NCBI RefSeq assembly: GCF_052076105.1 | Contig: NZ_CP197245.1 | Coordinates: 5,952,001 to 6,016,000 of the forward strand | DNA length: 64,000 bases | Direction: 5' to 3' | Source: Tardiphaga sp052076105 | Lineage (GTDB): Bacteria > Pseudomonadota > Alphaproteobacteria > Rhizobiales > Xanthobacteraceae | Shown here: piece after piece, positions 17,395 through 25,173 of the stretch | Layout of the letters: each line of letters opens with the position of its first letter | Position numbering within the stretch: the first letter of the stretch is position 1 | Notes under the pieces: generated by a model | Seen by the model: the letters and a program-made list of their open reading frames with translations, nothing else | Database searches by the model: none | What the model was told of the DNA's origin: nothing | Translations under genes and position numbers: made by a program

Positions 17395-18690
17395 ATGTCG
17401 AACAGGTTTACGCAATACATTCTGATCGCGATGGCGCTGGGCATCGTGATGGGCTCGCTGGTTTTCAACTACTTGCCCGATAGCCGCGTCGAGATCGCGG
17501 CCGACGTCAACCTGATCGCCATGTTGTTCCTGCGCCTGATCAAGATGATCATCGCGCCTTTGGTCTTCGCCACGCTGGTCGGCGGCATCGCTCATATGGG
17601 CTCCGGCTCCAAGCTCGGACGCATCTTCGCCAAGACCATGGGCTGGTTCATCAGCGCCTCCTTCGTGTCGCTGCTGCTCGGCCTCGTGATGGTCAACCTG
17701 TTGCAGCCGGGCGCAAATTTCCCGGGAACGCTGCCTGCGGCCGGCCAGTCCACGGGCCTGCCCGTATCGGCTTTCTCCATCGAGAAATTCCTGACCCACC
17801 TCATTCCGACGTCGATCGCTGATGCGATGGCGCAGAACGAGATCCTGCAAATCGTCATCTTCGCCATCTTCTTCGCCGTTGCCATGGGTGCGATGCCGGA
17901 GCGCTCCAAGCCGATGCTGGCGCTGATCGATGACCTCGGTCACATCATGCTGAAAGTGACGGGCTATGTGATGCTGTTCGCGCCGCTCGCTGTCTGGGCG
18001 GCAATCATGGCGACCGTGTCGAAGAACGGCCTCGGCGTGCTCTGGAAGCTGATCGTCTTTATGGGCGGCTTCTATCTGTCGCTGGCGATCCTGTGGGCGA
18101 TCCTCATCGTCGTCGGCTTCGTGGTCATAGGCCCGCGCTACAGCCATCTGTTGCGGCTGATCCGCGAGCCTTTGATGATCGCGTTCTCCACGGCAAGTTC
18201 GGAAGCGGCCTATCCGAAGACGCTGGAGGGCCTCAACCGCTTCGGCGCCTCGTCGCGCATCTCCAGCTTCGTGCTGCCGCTGGGCTATTCGTTCAATCTC
18301 GACGGCACGATGATGTACTGCACCTTCGCCAGTATCTTCATCGCGCAGACCTATCACATCGAAATGTCGCTCGGCACGCAGCTCGCGATGCTGGCAACGC
18401 TGATGATCACCTCCAAGGGCGTCGCCGGCGTGCCGCGCGCCTCGCTGGTGGTGATCGCGTCCACGCTCAGCCAGTTCAACATTCCCGAAGCCGGCCTGTT
18501 GATGATCATGGGCATCGATACGTTCCTCGATATGGGGCGCAGCGCCACCAATGTGATCGGCAACTCGCTGGCCACGGCGGTGGTCGCGAAATGGGAAGGC
18601 GAACTCGCGCCCGAACATGAACTCGGTCCCGACGACGTGGTGCCCGGCAGCATGATCCCCGGAGAAATCCCCGCTCTCGGCCATGGGTGA
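17395..18690 (+). CDS. dicarboxylate/amino acid:cation symporter (DAACS family)
   Basis: An inner-membrane carrier of 431 residues related to DctA and GltP. It has multiple hydrophobic helices, the substrate-binding motif GYSFNLDGTMMY and the late motif DMGRSATNVIGNSLAT typical of Na+ or H+ coupled glutamate/aspartate/C4-dicarboxylate transporters. The ATG at 17395 follows a purine-rich GGGGG eight bases upstream; the in-frame ATG at 17332 is less likely. The next gene, an amino-acid binding protein, begins 8 bases after the stop, so they probably share a message and possibly a ligand class. Confidence 0.9.
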   Translation: MSNRFTQYILIAMALGIVMGSLVFNYLPDSRVEIAADVNLIAMLFLRLIKMIIAPLVFATLVGGIAHMGSGSKLGRIFAKTMGWFISASFVSLLLGLVMVNLLQPGANFPGTLPAAGQSTGLPVSAFSIEKFLTHLIPTSIADAMAQNEILQIVIFAIFFAVAMGAMPERSKPMLALIDDLGHIMLKVTGYVMLFAPLAVWAAIMATVSKNGLGVLWKLIVFMGGFYLSLAILWAILIVVGFVVIGPRYSHLLRLIREPLMIAFSTASSEAAYPKTLEGLNRFGASSRISSFVLPLGYSFNLDGTMMYCTFASIFIAQTYHIEMSLGTQLAMLATLMITSKGVAGVPRASLVVIASTLSQFNIPEAGLLMIMGIDTFLDMGRSATNVIGNSLATAVVAKWEGELAPEHELGPDDVVPGSMIPGEIPALGHG

Positions 18691-18698
18691 GGTGCATG

Positions 18699-19613
18699 AT
18701 GCGCCACTCTCTGACGGGGCCTATCACCGGAATTCTGGCAGCGCTGCTGGCGACGACCGCGCAGGCGCAAGCGCCTGCGGAAGGGCTTAGCCCGACGCTG
18801 GCGGCCATCAAGAAGGCGCATGTGGTCAAGCTGGGCTATCGCGAGAGTTCACCGCCGTTCTCGTTCCTCGATCAGGCCGGCCGGCCGATCGGCTACAGCC
18901 TCGAACTCTGCGAGGGCATCGTCGAGGACATCGGCATCGAGGTCGACGATCCCGCGCTGAAGATCGAATACGTCAAGGTCACGTCGGACGATCGTATTCC
19001 GGCCGTGATCGACGGCAAGATCGATCTCGAATGCGGCTCGACCACAGCCAATGCCGAGCGGCGCAAGCAGGTCGCGTTTTCGCCGCTGACGTTCGTCGCC
19101 GGCACCAAGCTGATGGTGCCGAAGACGACCACGGGTACCGCGCCCACCGACTTCAAGGGCAAGACCATCGTGGTCACCAAAGGCACCACCAACGAACAGG
19201 CGATGCATGCGGTCGACAAGAAGTTCAATCTCGGCCTCAATATCGTGGTGTCGCCCGATCACGAGCAGAGCTACCAGATGCTGGTCGACGGCAAGGCCGA
19301 TGCCTTCGCGACCGACGATATCCTGCTGTCCGGCCTGATCGCGCGGCACAAGTCGCAGGACAAGTATCGTGTCGTCGGCGATTACCTGTCCTACGATCCC
19401 TACGGCATCATGTTCCGCAAGGGCGAGAAGCAACTGAGCGACGTGGTCGAGCGTACTTTTCGGCGCCTCGGCTCCAATCGCGATCTGATCCCGCTCTACA
19501 ACAAGTGGTTCGTCGCACGCCTGCCGACAGGTGAGCGCATGGGCGTCTCGATCTCGCCGCAGCTGGAAGAGAGCTTCAAAGTACTGGACGATTCAGCGGG
19601 CGGGACGAACTAG
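18699..19613 (+). CDS. periplasmic amino-acid-binding protein (family 3, GltI/AatJ-like)
   Basis: A 304-residue secreted binding protein: signal peptide with cleavage after TTAQAQA, then the family-3 start VVKLGYRESSPPFSFLDQ and Arg/Asp ligand-binding features (IDLECGSTTANAERR, FVAGTKLMVP). GAGG lies 6 bases before ATG 18699; ATG 18696 is an alternative. ABC permease and ATPase genes are missing here. It is co-transcribed with a glutamate/dicarboxylate-type symporter, suggesting acidic amino acids as ligand, but it may serve a transporter encoded elsewhere. Confidence 0.85.
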   Translation: MRHSLTGPITGILAALLATTAQAQAPAEGLSPTLAAIKKAHVVKLGYRESSPPFSFLDQAGRPIGYSLELCEGIVEDIGIEVDDPALKIEYVKVTSDDRIPAVIDGKIDLECGSTTANAERRKQVAFSPLTFVAGTKLMVPKTTTGTAPTDFKGKTIVVTKGTTNEQAMHAVDKKFNLGLNIVVSPDHEQSYQMLVDGKADAFATDDILLSGLIARHKSQDKYRVVGDYLSYDPYGIMFRKGEKQLSDVVERTFRRLGSNRDLIPLYNKWFVARLPTGERMGVSISPQLEESFKVLDDSAGGTN

Positions 19614-19666
19614 CCACAAAGCGTCACCCCACAAACTGTCATTCCGGGCTCGATACCATCAACGTG

Positions 19667-19782
19667 TCGTCCCCGCGAAGGCGGGGACCCATAACCTCCG
19701 GGCCTGAAATCGGGAATAGTCGCAGCCACAGCGCCAAACACTCACTCGGTGTGTATGGGTCCCCGCCTTCGCAGGGACGACG
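19667..19782. repeat. dispersed palindromic repeat (GTCCCCGC family), copy B
   Basis: Left half TCGTCCCCGCGAAGGCGGGG-ACCCATAACC and right half GTGTATGGGTCCCCGCCTTC-GCAGGGACGACGG mirror each other and match copy A at 15171-15312. It lies just downstream of the 3' ends of two convergent genes and could act as a bidirectional terminator or message stabiliser. Confidence 0.78.
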
Positions 19783-19790
19783 GAGAGATC

Positions 19791-21110
19791 TCAAAAAAAC
19801 ACCAGATCCTGCGCCTTGCCGCCGCGTAGCACCGTCGCATATTCGATCGCGGCAAACAGTCCGCCGGCCACATAGATCTTGCGCGGCACGGCGCGCGCCA
19901 GTTGCTGGCTGAGGCGCACCGCGTCTTCCATGGCATTGGCCACATGAATGCGCGCCGCCGGGTGGACCTTGCGCGCGGCAGCGCCGACCACGCGCGCGTC
20001 GGCGCCCTTGTGATAGGCGCGGGTGCAGACGATCGTATCGAAATTGGGCGCGAGGTGCTGTGCGATATCGTCGACATTCTTGTCGCCGGACACGCCGAGC
20101 ACGAGCAGCCAGTTGTCATCGCCATGGATGGTGCGAAGGCTCTTCAGGGCCTGTGCCACACCATCGGGCGTATGGCCGACATCGATGACGGTCAGGGGAT
20201 CGCGCTGAACGATTTCGAGGCGTCCCGGCCATCTGGTGTCGCGCAGCCCGGTCCGGACCGCGAGATCGATGGCACTGGTGGTCGCATCCGGATGCATGCG
20301 CTGCATCCAGAGAATGAACAGCGCAGCCGCTATGGCGGCATTGTTGAGCTGGAATTCGCCGGCCAGCACGAGTTCGAGTGCACGCAGGTCGAATGCGCCC
20401 AGCCGGCAGTTGAAGGTCTGGCCCTTGGCTGACGCAAAGACGTTGCTGATCGTGATCTCGTCGCCGATATGCAGGCCGGTGACGTTGCGGTTGCGATTGT
20501 ACTCGGCGAGATTGCCGCGCATGGGCAGGCAGTTCTCGCCATAGACGACCGTGCCGCCCGAGATGCACGCATCGCTCTTGTCGCAGGCGATCAGCTCGAG
20601 CGAGTTGCCGAGCAGGTTGACATGTTCGAGATCCACCGAGGTGACGCAGGTGATGTCGGCGCCGACCAGCCGAACCGGATCGTAGCGTCCGCCGATGCCG
20701 GCCTCGAACACGGCGAATTCGCATTCGGTCTCCTGGAAATACAGGCAGGCCAACGCGAATTGTGCCTCGAAGGCGCCAAAGACCTCATTCAGCGTGTGCT
20801 GCTTGAGGTCGGCGATGGCCGTGGCGACACGCAGCACCAGCGCTTCGAGCAGCTCATCATCGACCGGGATGCCGTCGATCTGGAAGCGCTCGTTGAAGCG
20901 GTAGAGATGCGGTGAGGTGAACAGTCCGGTGCGCAGGCCGAAGGCGCGTCCGACGCTGGCGCAGAATGCCGCCGTCGAGCCCTTGCCGTTCGAGCCGGTC
21001 ACGACGACGGAATGTTTACGCAGCCGGACACGATCGATGGACAGCGCATCGAGCAGCAGGGACAGCCGCGCGAGGCAGAGGCCGTCGCCATATTTGGGCA
21101 GGTTAAACAT
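19791..21110 (-). CDS. FolC-like Mur ligase family protein partnered with an ATP-grasp enzyme
   Basis: A 439-residue protein with the folylpolyglutamate synthase/Mur ligase pattern: P-loop TGSNGKGST (38-46), TSPHLYRFNERFQIDG (65-80) and FEAGIGGRYDPVRLV. The family joins an amino acid to a carboxylate through an acyl phosphate. The ATG at 21110 overlaps the end of the upstream ATP-grasp gene by 8 bases, so the two are translationally coupled. Cyanophycin synthetase fuses an ATP-grasp domain to a Mur ligase domain; here similar modules are on separate chains. A true folate role cannot be excluded but the partner makes a peptide or amide ligase more likely. Confidence 0.78.
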   Translation of the reverse strand: MFNLPKYGDGLCLARLSLLLDALSIDRVRLRKHSVVVTGSNGKGSTAAFCASVGRAFGLRTGLFTSPHLYRFNERFQIDGIPVDDELLEALVLRVATAIADLKQHTLNEVFGAFEAQFALACLYFQETECEFAVFEAGIGGRYDPVRLVGADITCVTSVDLEHVNLLGNSLELIACDKSDACISGGTVVYGENCLPMRGNLAEYNRNRNVTGLHIGDEITISNVFASAKGQTFNCRLGAFDLRALELVLAGEFQLNNAAIAAALFILWMQRMHPDATTSAIDLAVRTGLRDTRWPGRLEIVQRDPLTVIDVGHTPDGVAQALKSLRTIHGDDNWLLVLGVSGDKNVDDIAQHLAPNFDTIVCTRAYHKGADARVVGAAARKVHPAARIHVANAMEDAVRLSQQLARAVPRKIYVAGGLFAAIEYATVLRGGKAQDLVFF

Positions 21111-22110
21111 CGAGCAGGCCGATCGCCGTGAATGTATGCCGCCAGATGCGTAGGATAAGATCCTCGCGGCCGCTGTCTTCGAGAAAGCGGATCGAGGGAT
21201 TGGCATTGACCTCGATCACGCGCAAGGCCGCAGCATCTCCGTCGATATCCGTAAACAGGTCGACCGCGCCGGCGCGCAGGCCGAGCGCCTTGGCGGCCTG
21301 CACCGCCATCGCAAAGGCGACAGTCTCGTTTCCCGGTGCAGCAAAGCTCATGCTGCCGCCTGCGCTGCGGTTCATCCGGCCGGGAATCGCGCGTCGCTCG
21401 CCATATGGCAGCACGCGATCGAGGGAGGTGTCGTCGAGACCTGTGGCGGCTGACGATATGCCGTGGCGGTCCAGCGCGGACGTCTCCGCGGCGATCAATT
21501 GCCTCAGCGTCGCCTTGCCGTTGCCCGTTACGAAGGGCGCCGTCTTCTGCGCGCAATACACGACGTCGTCGTCGAGGATGAAGACGCGATATTCCTGGCC
21601 GGTATAGATCCGCTGCATCAGGATCGCGTCATAATACTGCGCGACCTGCTTGAGATAGGCGATGAGCGCATCGCCGCCGGTGACGATCTCCGCGAAATCG
21701 CCGCGCGATCCCATGAGCGGCTTGATGAAGGCCCGGTCGCCGAGTTCGGCGAAATGCCAGACGGCGTCGGCATATTCGTGGCCGGGCGGGCGATGGGCGC
21801 GGTAGCGCTCATGCAGGAAGAAGTATTTCCCGCCCAGGGTCGGGACGCCGGCGCGCTCCATCAGCACATTGGCGAAATACTTGTCGTTCGCCAGCGTCGC
21901 AGCCGTGGCATTGTTCTGCGGAAAGAACGAGCCGCGTCCGGCGCCGAAGGATGCGCTCCTGCCATTGCGGCCGACGGTGAAGATCAGGCCCGTTCCGCCA
22001 TCGACCTCGGCGAAATCCAGCCCGAACTGGCGGCACGCGTATTCGGCATAGATCGACTGGTCGGGATAGGATGGGGGCTTTCCGGCCCGGATGTCGCGAA
22101 GGGATGTCAT
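21103..22110 (-). CDS. ATP-grasp ligase resembling the cyanophycin synthetase central domain
   Basis: A 335-residue cytoplasmic ATP-grasp protein. Visible features are the N-terminal subdomain segment NDKYFANVLMERAGVPTLGG, the ATP-binding lysine region (AFIKPLMGSRGDF), the segment EYRVFILDDDVVYCAQK and the Mg2+ site EVNANPS (300-306). These resemble the ATP-grasp half of cyanophycin synthetase and related amino-acid ligases. It overlaps the FolC-like gene by 8 bases. The product is unknown; sequential ligations by the two enzymes on one substrate is an inference. The start at 22110 has no strong SD. Confidence 0.78.
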   Translation of the reverse strand: MTSLRDIRAGKPPSYPDQSIYAEYACRQFGLDFAEVDGGTGLIFTVGRNGRSASFGAGRGSFFPQNNATAATLANDKYFANVLMERAGVPTLGGKYFFLHERYRAHRPPGHEYADAVWHFAELGDRAFIKPLMGSRGDFAEIVTGGDALIAYLKQVAQYYDAILMQRIYTGQEYRVFILDDDVVYCAQKTAPFVTGNGKATLRQLIAAETSALDRHGISSAATGLDDTSLDRVLPYGERRAIPGRMNRSAGGSMSFAAPGNETVAFAMAVQAAKALGLRAGAVDLFTDIDGDAAALRVIEVNANPSIRFLEDSGREDLILRIWRHTFTAIGLLDV

Positions 22111-22484
22111 CAGGGCCAGGCCGACGTTTGAACGAAAAGCCGCCTGCGACGACTTTAACGAGGTGGCCTGAAACTACCGGATCGGGATCGGGCGATCCAG
22201 CCGGATACCCATTAACGGTGTCCGGCAAGAAATTGAACGAAACCCCTCATATCGGGTAATTTAATGTCGCGGCCAGATCGGCCGCTGCTGCATGGGTAAC
22301 CTGCTTTGGAAATTAATCGACCGCCTCCGTCAGTCCGCAATTGCACTTCATGGCTTCTTTGACTAATTGTCATTCGCAGCTGCGAGAACCAAAATTAGCC
22401 AATAGCCGCAATGGTTTCTCGGCATCGTGACGCGGCAAACAATGGACTTGTTCTAAAAAAGCCCGCACTGGAAAATCAGATCTC
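22111..22484. other. intergenic region between the ligase pair and the ferredoxin reductase
   Basis: A divergent promoter region of 374 bases. No conserved protein, tRNA or clear hairpin terminator was seen. The AT-richer stretch 22300-22480 should hold the promoter of the ferredoxin reductase gene, but no convincing -35/-10 pair was identified. Confidence 0.5.
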
Positions 22485-23258
22485 ATGAGCGCCTTTCACA
22501 GAGAGAAAGTTCTTTCCGTCCAGCATTGGACCGATACACTTTTCAGCTTCAAAGCTACCCGCGACACCTCATTCCGCTTCCAGAACGGCCAGTTCGCCAT
22601 GATCGGCCTCGAAGTCGAGGGCAAGCCGCTGTTGCGCGCCTATTCGATGGCCAGCGCGAACCACGAGGAAGAACTCGAATTCTTCAGCATCAAGGTGCCG
22701 GATGGTCCGCTGACCTCGCGCCTGCAGAAGATCAAGGAAGGCGACACCATCCTGGTCGCCCGCAAGGCGGTGGGCACGCTGGTCACCGACAGCCTGCTGC
22801 CGGGCAAGCGTCTCCTGATGCTGTCCACCGGTACCGGCCTCGCGCCCTTCGCCAGCCTGATCAAGGACCCGGACGTCTATGAGCGCTATGAGCATGTCGT
22901 GCTCGTGCATGGCTGCCGCCAGGTCTCCGAACTCGCCTATGGTGAGCGCCTGGTCGAGCGGCTGCAGAACGACGAGCTGTTTGGCGAGCTGATGAAGGAC
23001 AAGTTCACCTATTATCCGACGGTCACCCGCGAGCCATTCCGCAATCGCGGCCGTATCACCGACCTGATCGAGTCCGGCCAGATCTTCAAGGACATGGGCC
23101 AGGGCCCGCTCGACATCGAGACCGACCGCATTATGCTGTGCGGCAGCCCCGCGATGCTCGAGGATCTCAAGAACATGTTCGAAGAGCGCGATTTCATCGA
23201 AGGCAGCGGCAACAAGCCCGGCCATTTCGTGATCGAGAAGGCGTTCGTCGAGCGCTAA
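22485..23258 (+). CDS. fpr: ferredoxin/flavodoxin--NADP+ reductase
   Basis: A 257-residue FAD enzyme exchanging electrons between NADPH and ferredoxin or flavodoxin in the cytoplasm. FAD-binding RAYSMAS (about 50-56), the segment SRLQKIKEGD, nucleotide-binding STGTGLAPFASLIKDP and MLCGSPAMLEDLK are all present; length fits bacterial subclass Fpr. Such enzymes often serve oxidative stress defence or supply reductant to Fe-S assembly and nitrogen fixation. It is monocistronic with a clear terminator. Confidence 0.93.
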   Translation: MSAFHREKVLSVQHWTDTLFSFKATRDTSFRFQNGQFAMIGLEVEGKPLLRAYSMASANHEEELEFFSIKVPDGPLTSRLQKIKEGDTILVARKAVGTLVTDSLLPGKRLLMLSTGTGLAPFASLIKDPDVYERYEHVVLVHGCRQVSELAYGERLVERLQNDELFGELMKDKFTYYPTVTREPFRNRGRITDLIESGQIFKDMGQGPLDIETDRIMLCGSPAMLEDLKNMFEERDFIEGSGNKPGHFVIEKAFVER

Positions 23259-23292
23259 GGCAGCCCGACACCATCGACATTCACTGCACTGC

Positions 23293-23318
23293 AAAACCCG
23301 CGCTTCGGCGCGGGTTTT
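23293..23318 (+). terminator. rho-independent terminator after fpr
   Basis: AAAACCCGCGC-TTCG-GCGCGGGTTTT forms an 11-base-pair stem with a stable tetraloop followed by TGTCGTTT, 35 bases after the fpr stop. The symmetric A/T flanks could allow function in both directions. Confidence 0.9.
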
Positions 23319-23469
23319 GTCGTTTCAGGTTCTCGCTTTTGGCAACAATTCATTGAGCGTGGCGCGCTAGATTGAGCGCTCGGGTGCGATGCTCTGCGGC
23401 AACGCGCTTGTGATGTTTGCGTCATCGGGTCTGTGTAACGCTAGCGCCATTCATGTCAGGCAGGATTTT

Positions 23470-25110
23470 ATGGAAACGTTGATGCTTCCCCTCTCGCCGC
23501 GCTTCATCGTTTTGACGATCTGCAGCGCCGCCACCTTGCTGCTGGTCGGCATTGGCATTCACGACCCCAAGGTCATCCCTCTCGTTGTCATCCCGGTCAT
23601 CGTCTTCGGCGGCCTGACTGTGCTCGGCATTCACGACGTGCTGCAGAAGGACCATGCGGTTCTGCGCAACTATCCGATCTCGGCGCATATCCGCTTCCTG
23701 CTCGAAGAAATCCGCCCGGAGATGCGGCAGTATTTCTTCGAGAGCGAAAAGGATGGCATGCCGTTCAGCCGCGACACGCGCGCGGTGGTCTATCAGCGCG
23801 CCAAGATGGTGCTCGACAAGCGTCCCTTCGGCACCCAGAAGAACGTCTACGAAGAGGGCTATGAGTGGATGCACCATTCGGTCGCGCCAAAGCCGCATGC
23901 GACTGAGCAATTCCGCATCACCATCGGCGGGCCGGATTGCCTCAAGCCTTACTCCGCCTCGGTACTGAATATCTCGGCGATGAGTTTCGGCGCGCTCAGT
24001 CCCAATGCGATCCGGGCACTGAATGCCGGCGCCAAGCGTGGCAACTTCGCCCATGACACTGGCGAAGGTGGCGTCAGCCCGTATCACCAGGAAATGGGCG
24101 GCGACCTGATCTGGGAGATCGGCTCCGGCTATTTTGGTTGCCGCACGCGCGATGGCAACTTCGACCCCGACGCCTTCGCGAGGCTTGCCGTCAACGATCA
24201 GATCAAGATGGTCGAGCTCAAGATCAGCCAGGGCGCAAAGCCCGGCCATGGCGGCGTGTTGCCGGCGGCGAAAGTGTCGGAAGAGATCTCGCGTATCCGC
24301 GGCGTCGCCATGGGCGAGGACTGTATCTCGCCGGCCTATCACAAGGCGTTTTCAACACCGATCGAGATGATGGAGTTCATCGACAAGATGCGCCGTCTGT
24401 CCGGCGGCAAGCCCGCCGGCTTCAAGCTGTGCATCGGTCATCCCTGGGAATTCCTCGCCATCTGCAAGGCCATGCTGCAGACCGGCATCTATCCGGATTT
24501 CATCGTGGTCGATGGCAATGAAGGCGGCACTGGCGCGGCGCCGCTGGAATTCATGGACCATCTGGGCATGCCGATGCGCGAGGGCGTCAACTTCGTGCAT
24601 AATGCGCTGATCGGCATCGGCGCGCGTGACCGCATCAAGATTGGCGCCTCCGGCAAGATCGCGACGGCCTTCGATATCTCCCGCGCCATGGCGCTGGGCG
24701 CCGACTGGTGCAATTCGGCGCGCGGCTTCATGTTCGCATTGGGCTGCATCCAGTCTCTGAGCTGCCACACCGATCGCTGTCCCACAGGCGTCACGACGCA
24801 AGACGCCACGCGCAATCGCGCCCTCGCCGTGCCGCAGAAGACCGATCGCGTTTATAACTATCACGAGGCAACGTTGCATGCGCTGGCTGAGCTGATCGCG
24901 GCAGCCGGGCTCGATCACCCGCAGGAGATTCGCCCGATCCATTTCTCGCACCGCGCCTCCGGTACCGACGTCCTGTCTTTCACGCGGATGTATCCGGCGC
25001 TACGCCACAATGAGCTGATCGATGGCACCGGCGACAAGCGCTTTCGCGATGCATGGGAGATGGCGCAAGCGGGCTCGTTCATGCCAGCAGCTCTGGAGCA
25101 TTCGGCCTAG
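23470..25110 (+). CDS. membrane-anchored FMN-binding glutamate synthase-like protein
   Basis: A 546-residue protein homologous to the central FMN/Fe-S domain of glutamate synthase large subunit. Two hydrophobic segments (about residues 10-60) come first; then the FMN barrel with ISAMSFGALSPNAIRALN, GHGGVLPAAKVSEEI and EGGTGAAPLEFMD, and a 3Fe-4S motif C-X5-C-X4-C (CIQSLSCHTDRC followed by PTGVTTQD). The glutaminase and structural domains of GltB are absent, so it is not a complete GOGAT; proteins of this class are of uncertain substrate. The ATG at 23470 follows AGG; an upstream in-frame start adds a poorly conserved leader. Confidence 0.87.
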   Translation: METLMLPLSPRFIVLTICSAATLLLVGIGIHDPKVIPLVVIPVIVFGGLTVLGIHDVLQKDHAVLRNYPISAHIRFLLEEIRPEMRQYFFESEKDGMPFSRDTRAVVYQRAKMVLDKRPFGTQKNVYEEGYEWMHHSVAPKPHATEQFRITIGGPDCLKPYSASVLNISAMSFGALSPNAIRALNAGAKRGNFAHDTGEGGVSPYHQEMGGDLIWEIGSGYFGCRTRDGNFDPDAFARLAVNDQIKMVELKISQGAKPGHGGVLPAAKVSEEISRIRGVAMGEDCISPAYHKAFSTPIEMMEFIDKMRRLSGGKPAGFKLCIGHPWEFLAICKAMLQTGIYPDFIVVDGNEGGTGAAPLEFMDHLGMPMREGVNFVHNALIGIGARDRIKIGASGKIATAFDISRAMALGADWCNSARGFMFALGCIQSLSCHTDRCPTGVTTQDATRNRALAVPQKTDRVYNYHEATLHALAELIAAAGLDHPQEIRPIHFSHRASGTDVLSFTRMYPALRHNELIDGTGDKRFRDAWEMAQAGSFMPAALEHSA

Positions 25111-25173
25111 AGTTTTGTTCGCTGCGTTTTCTTCGGTGCGAAGCGGTGTCCACTTCGCTCGAAAATGCTCTAG
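25108..25173. repeat. intergenic repeat (CTCGAAAATGCTCTAG type)
   Basis: The stretch running from TAGAGTTTTGTTCGCTGCG to CGCTCGAAAATGCTCTAGA spans the short gap between two convergent genes and provides the TAG stop codon of both. From memory, its reverse complement (gagcattttcgagcgaagtgg) recurs in many Rhizobiales genomes. The ends CTAGAG and CTCTAG are complementary. Confidence 0.55.

Noticed and set aside
19791..21110. Assignment as the housekeeping folC
   Set aside because: The FolC signatures are real, but coupling to an ATP-grasp gene and absence of accD or folate genes make a specialised ligase more likely; not fully excluded.
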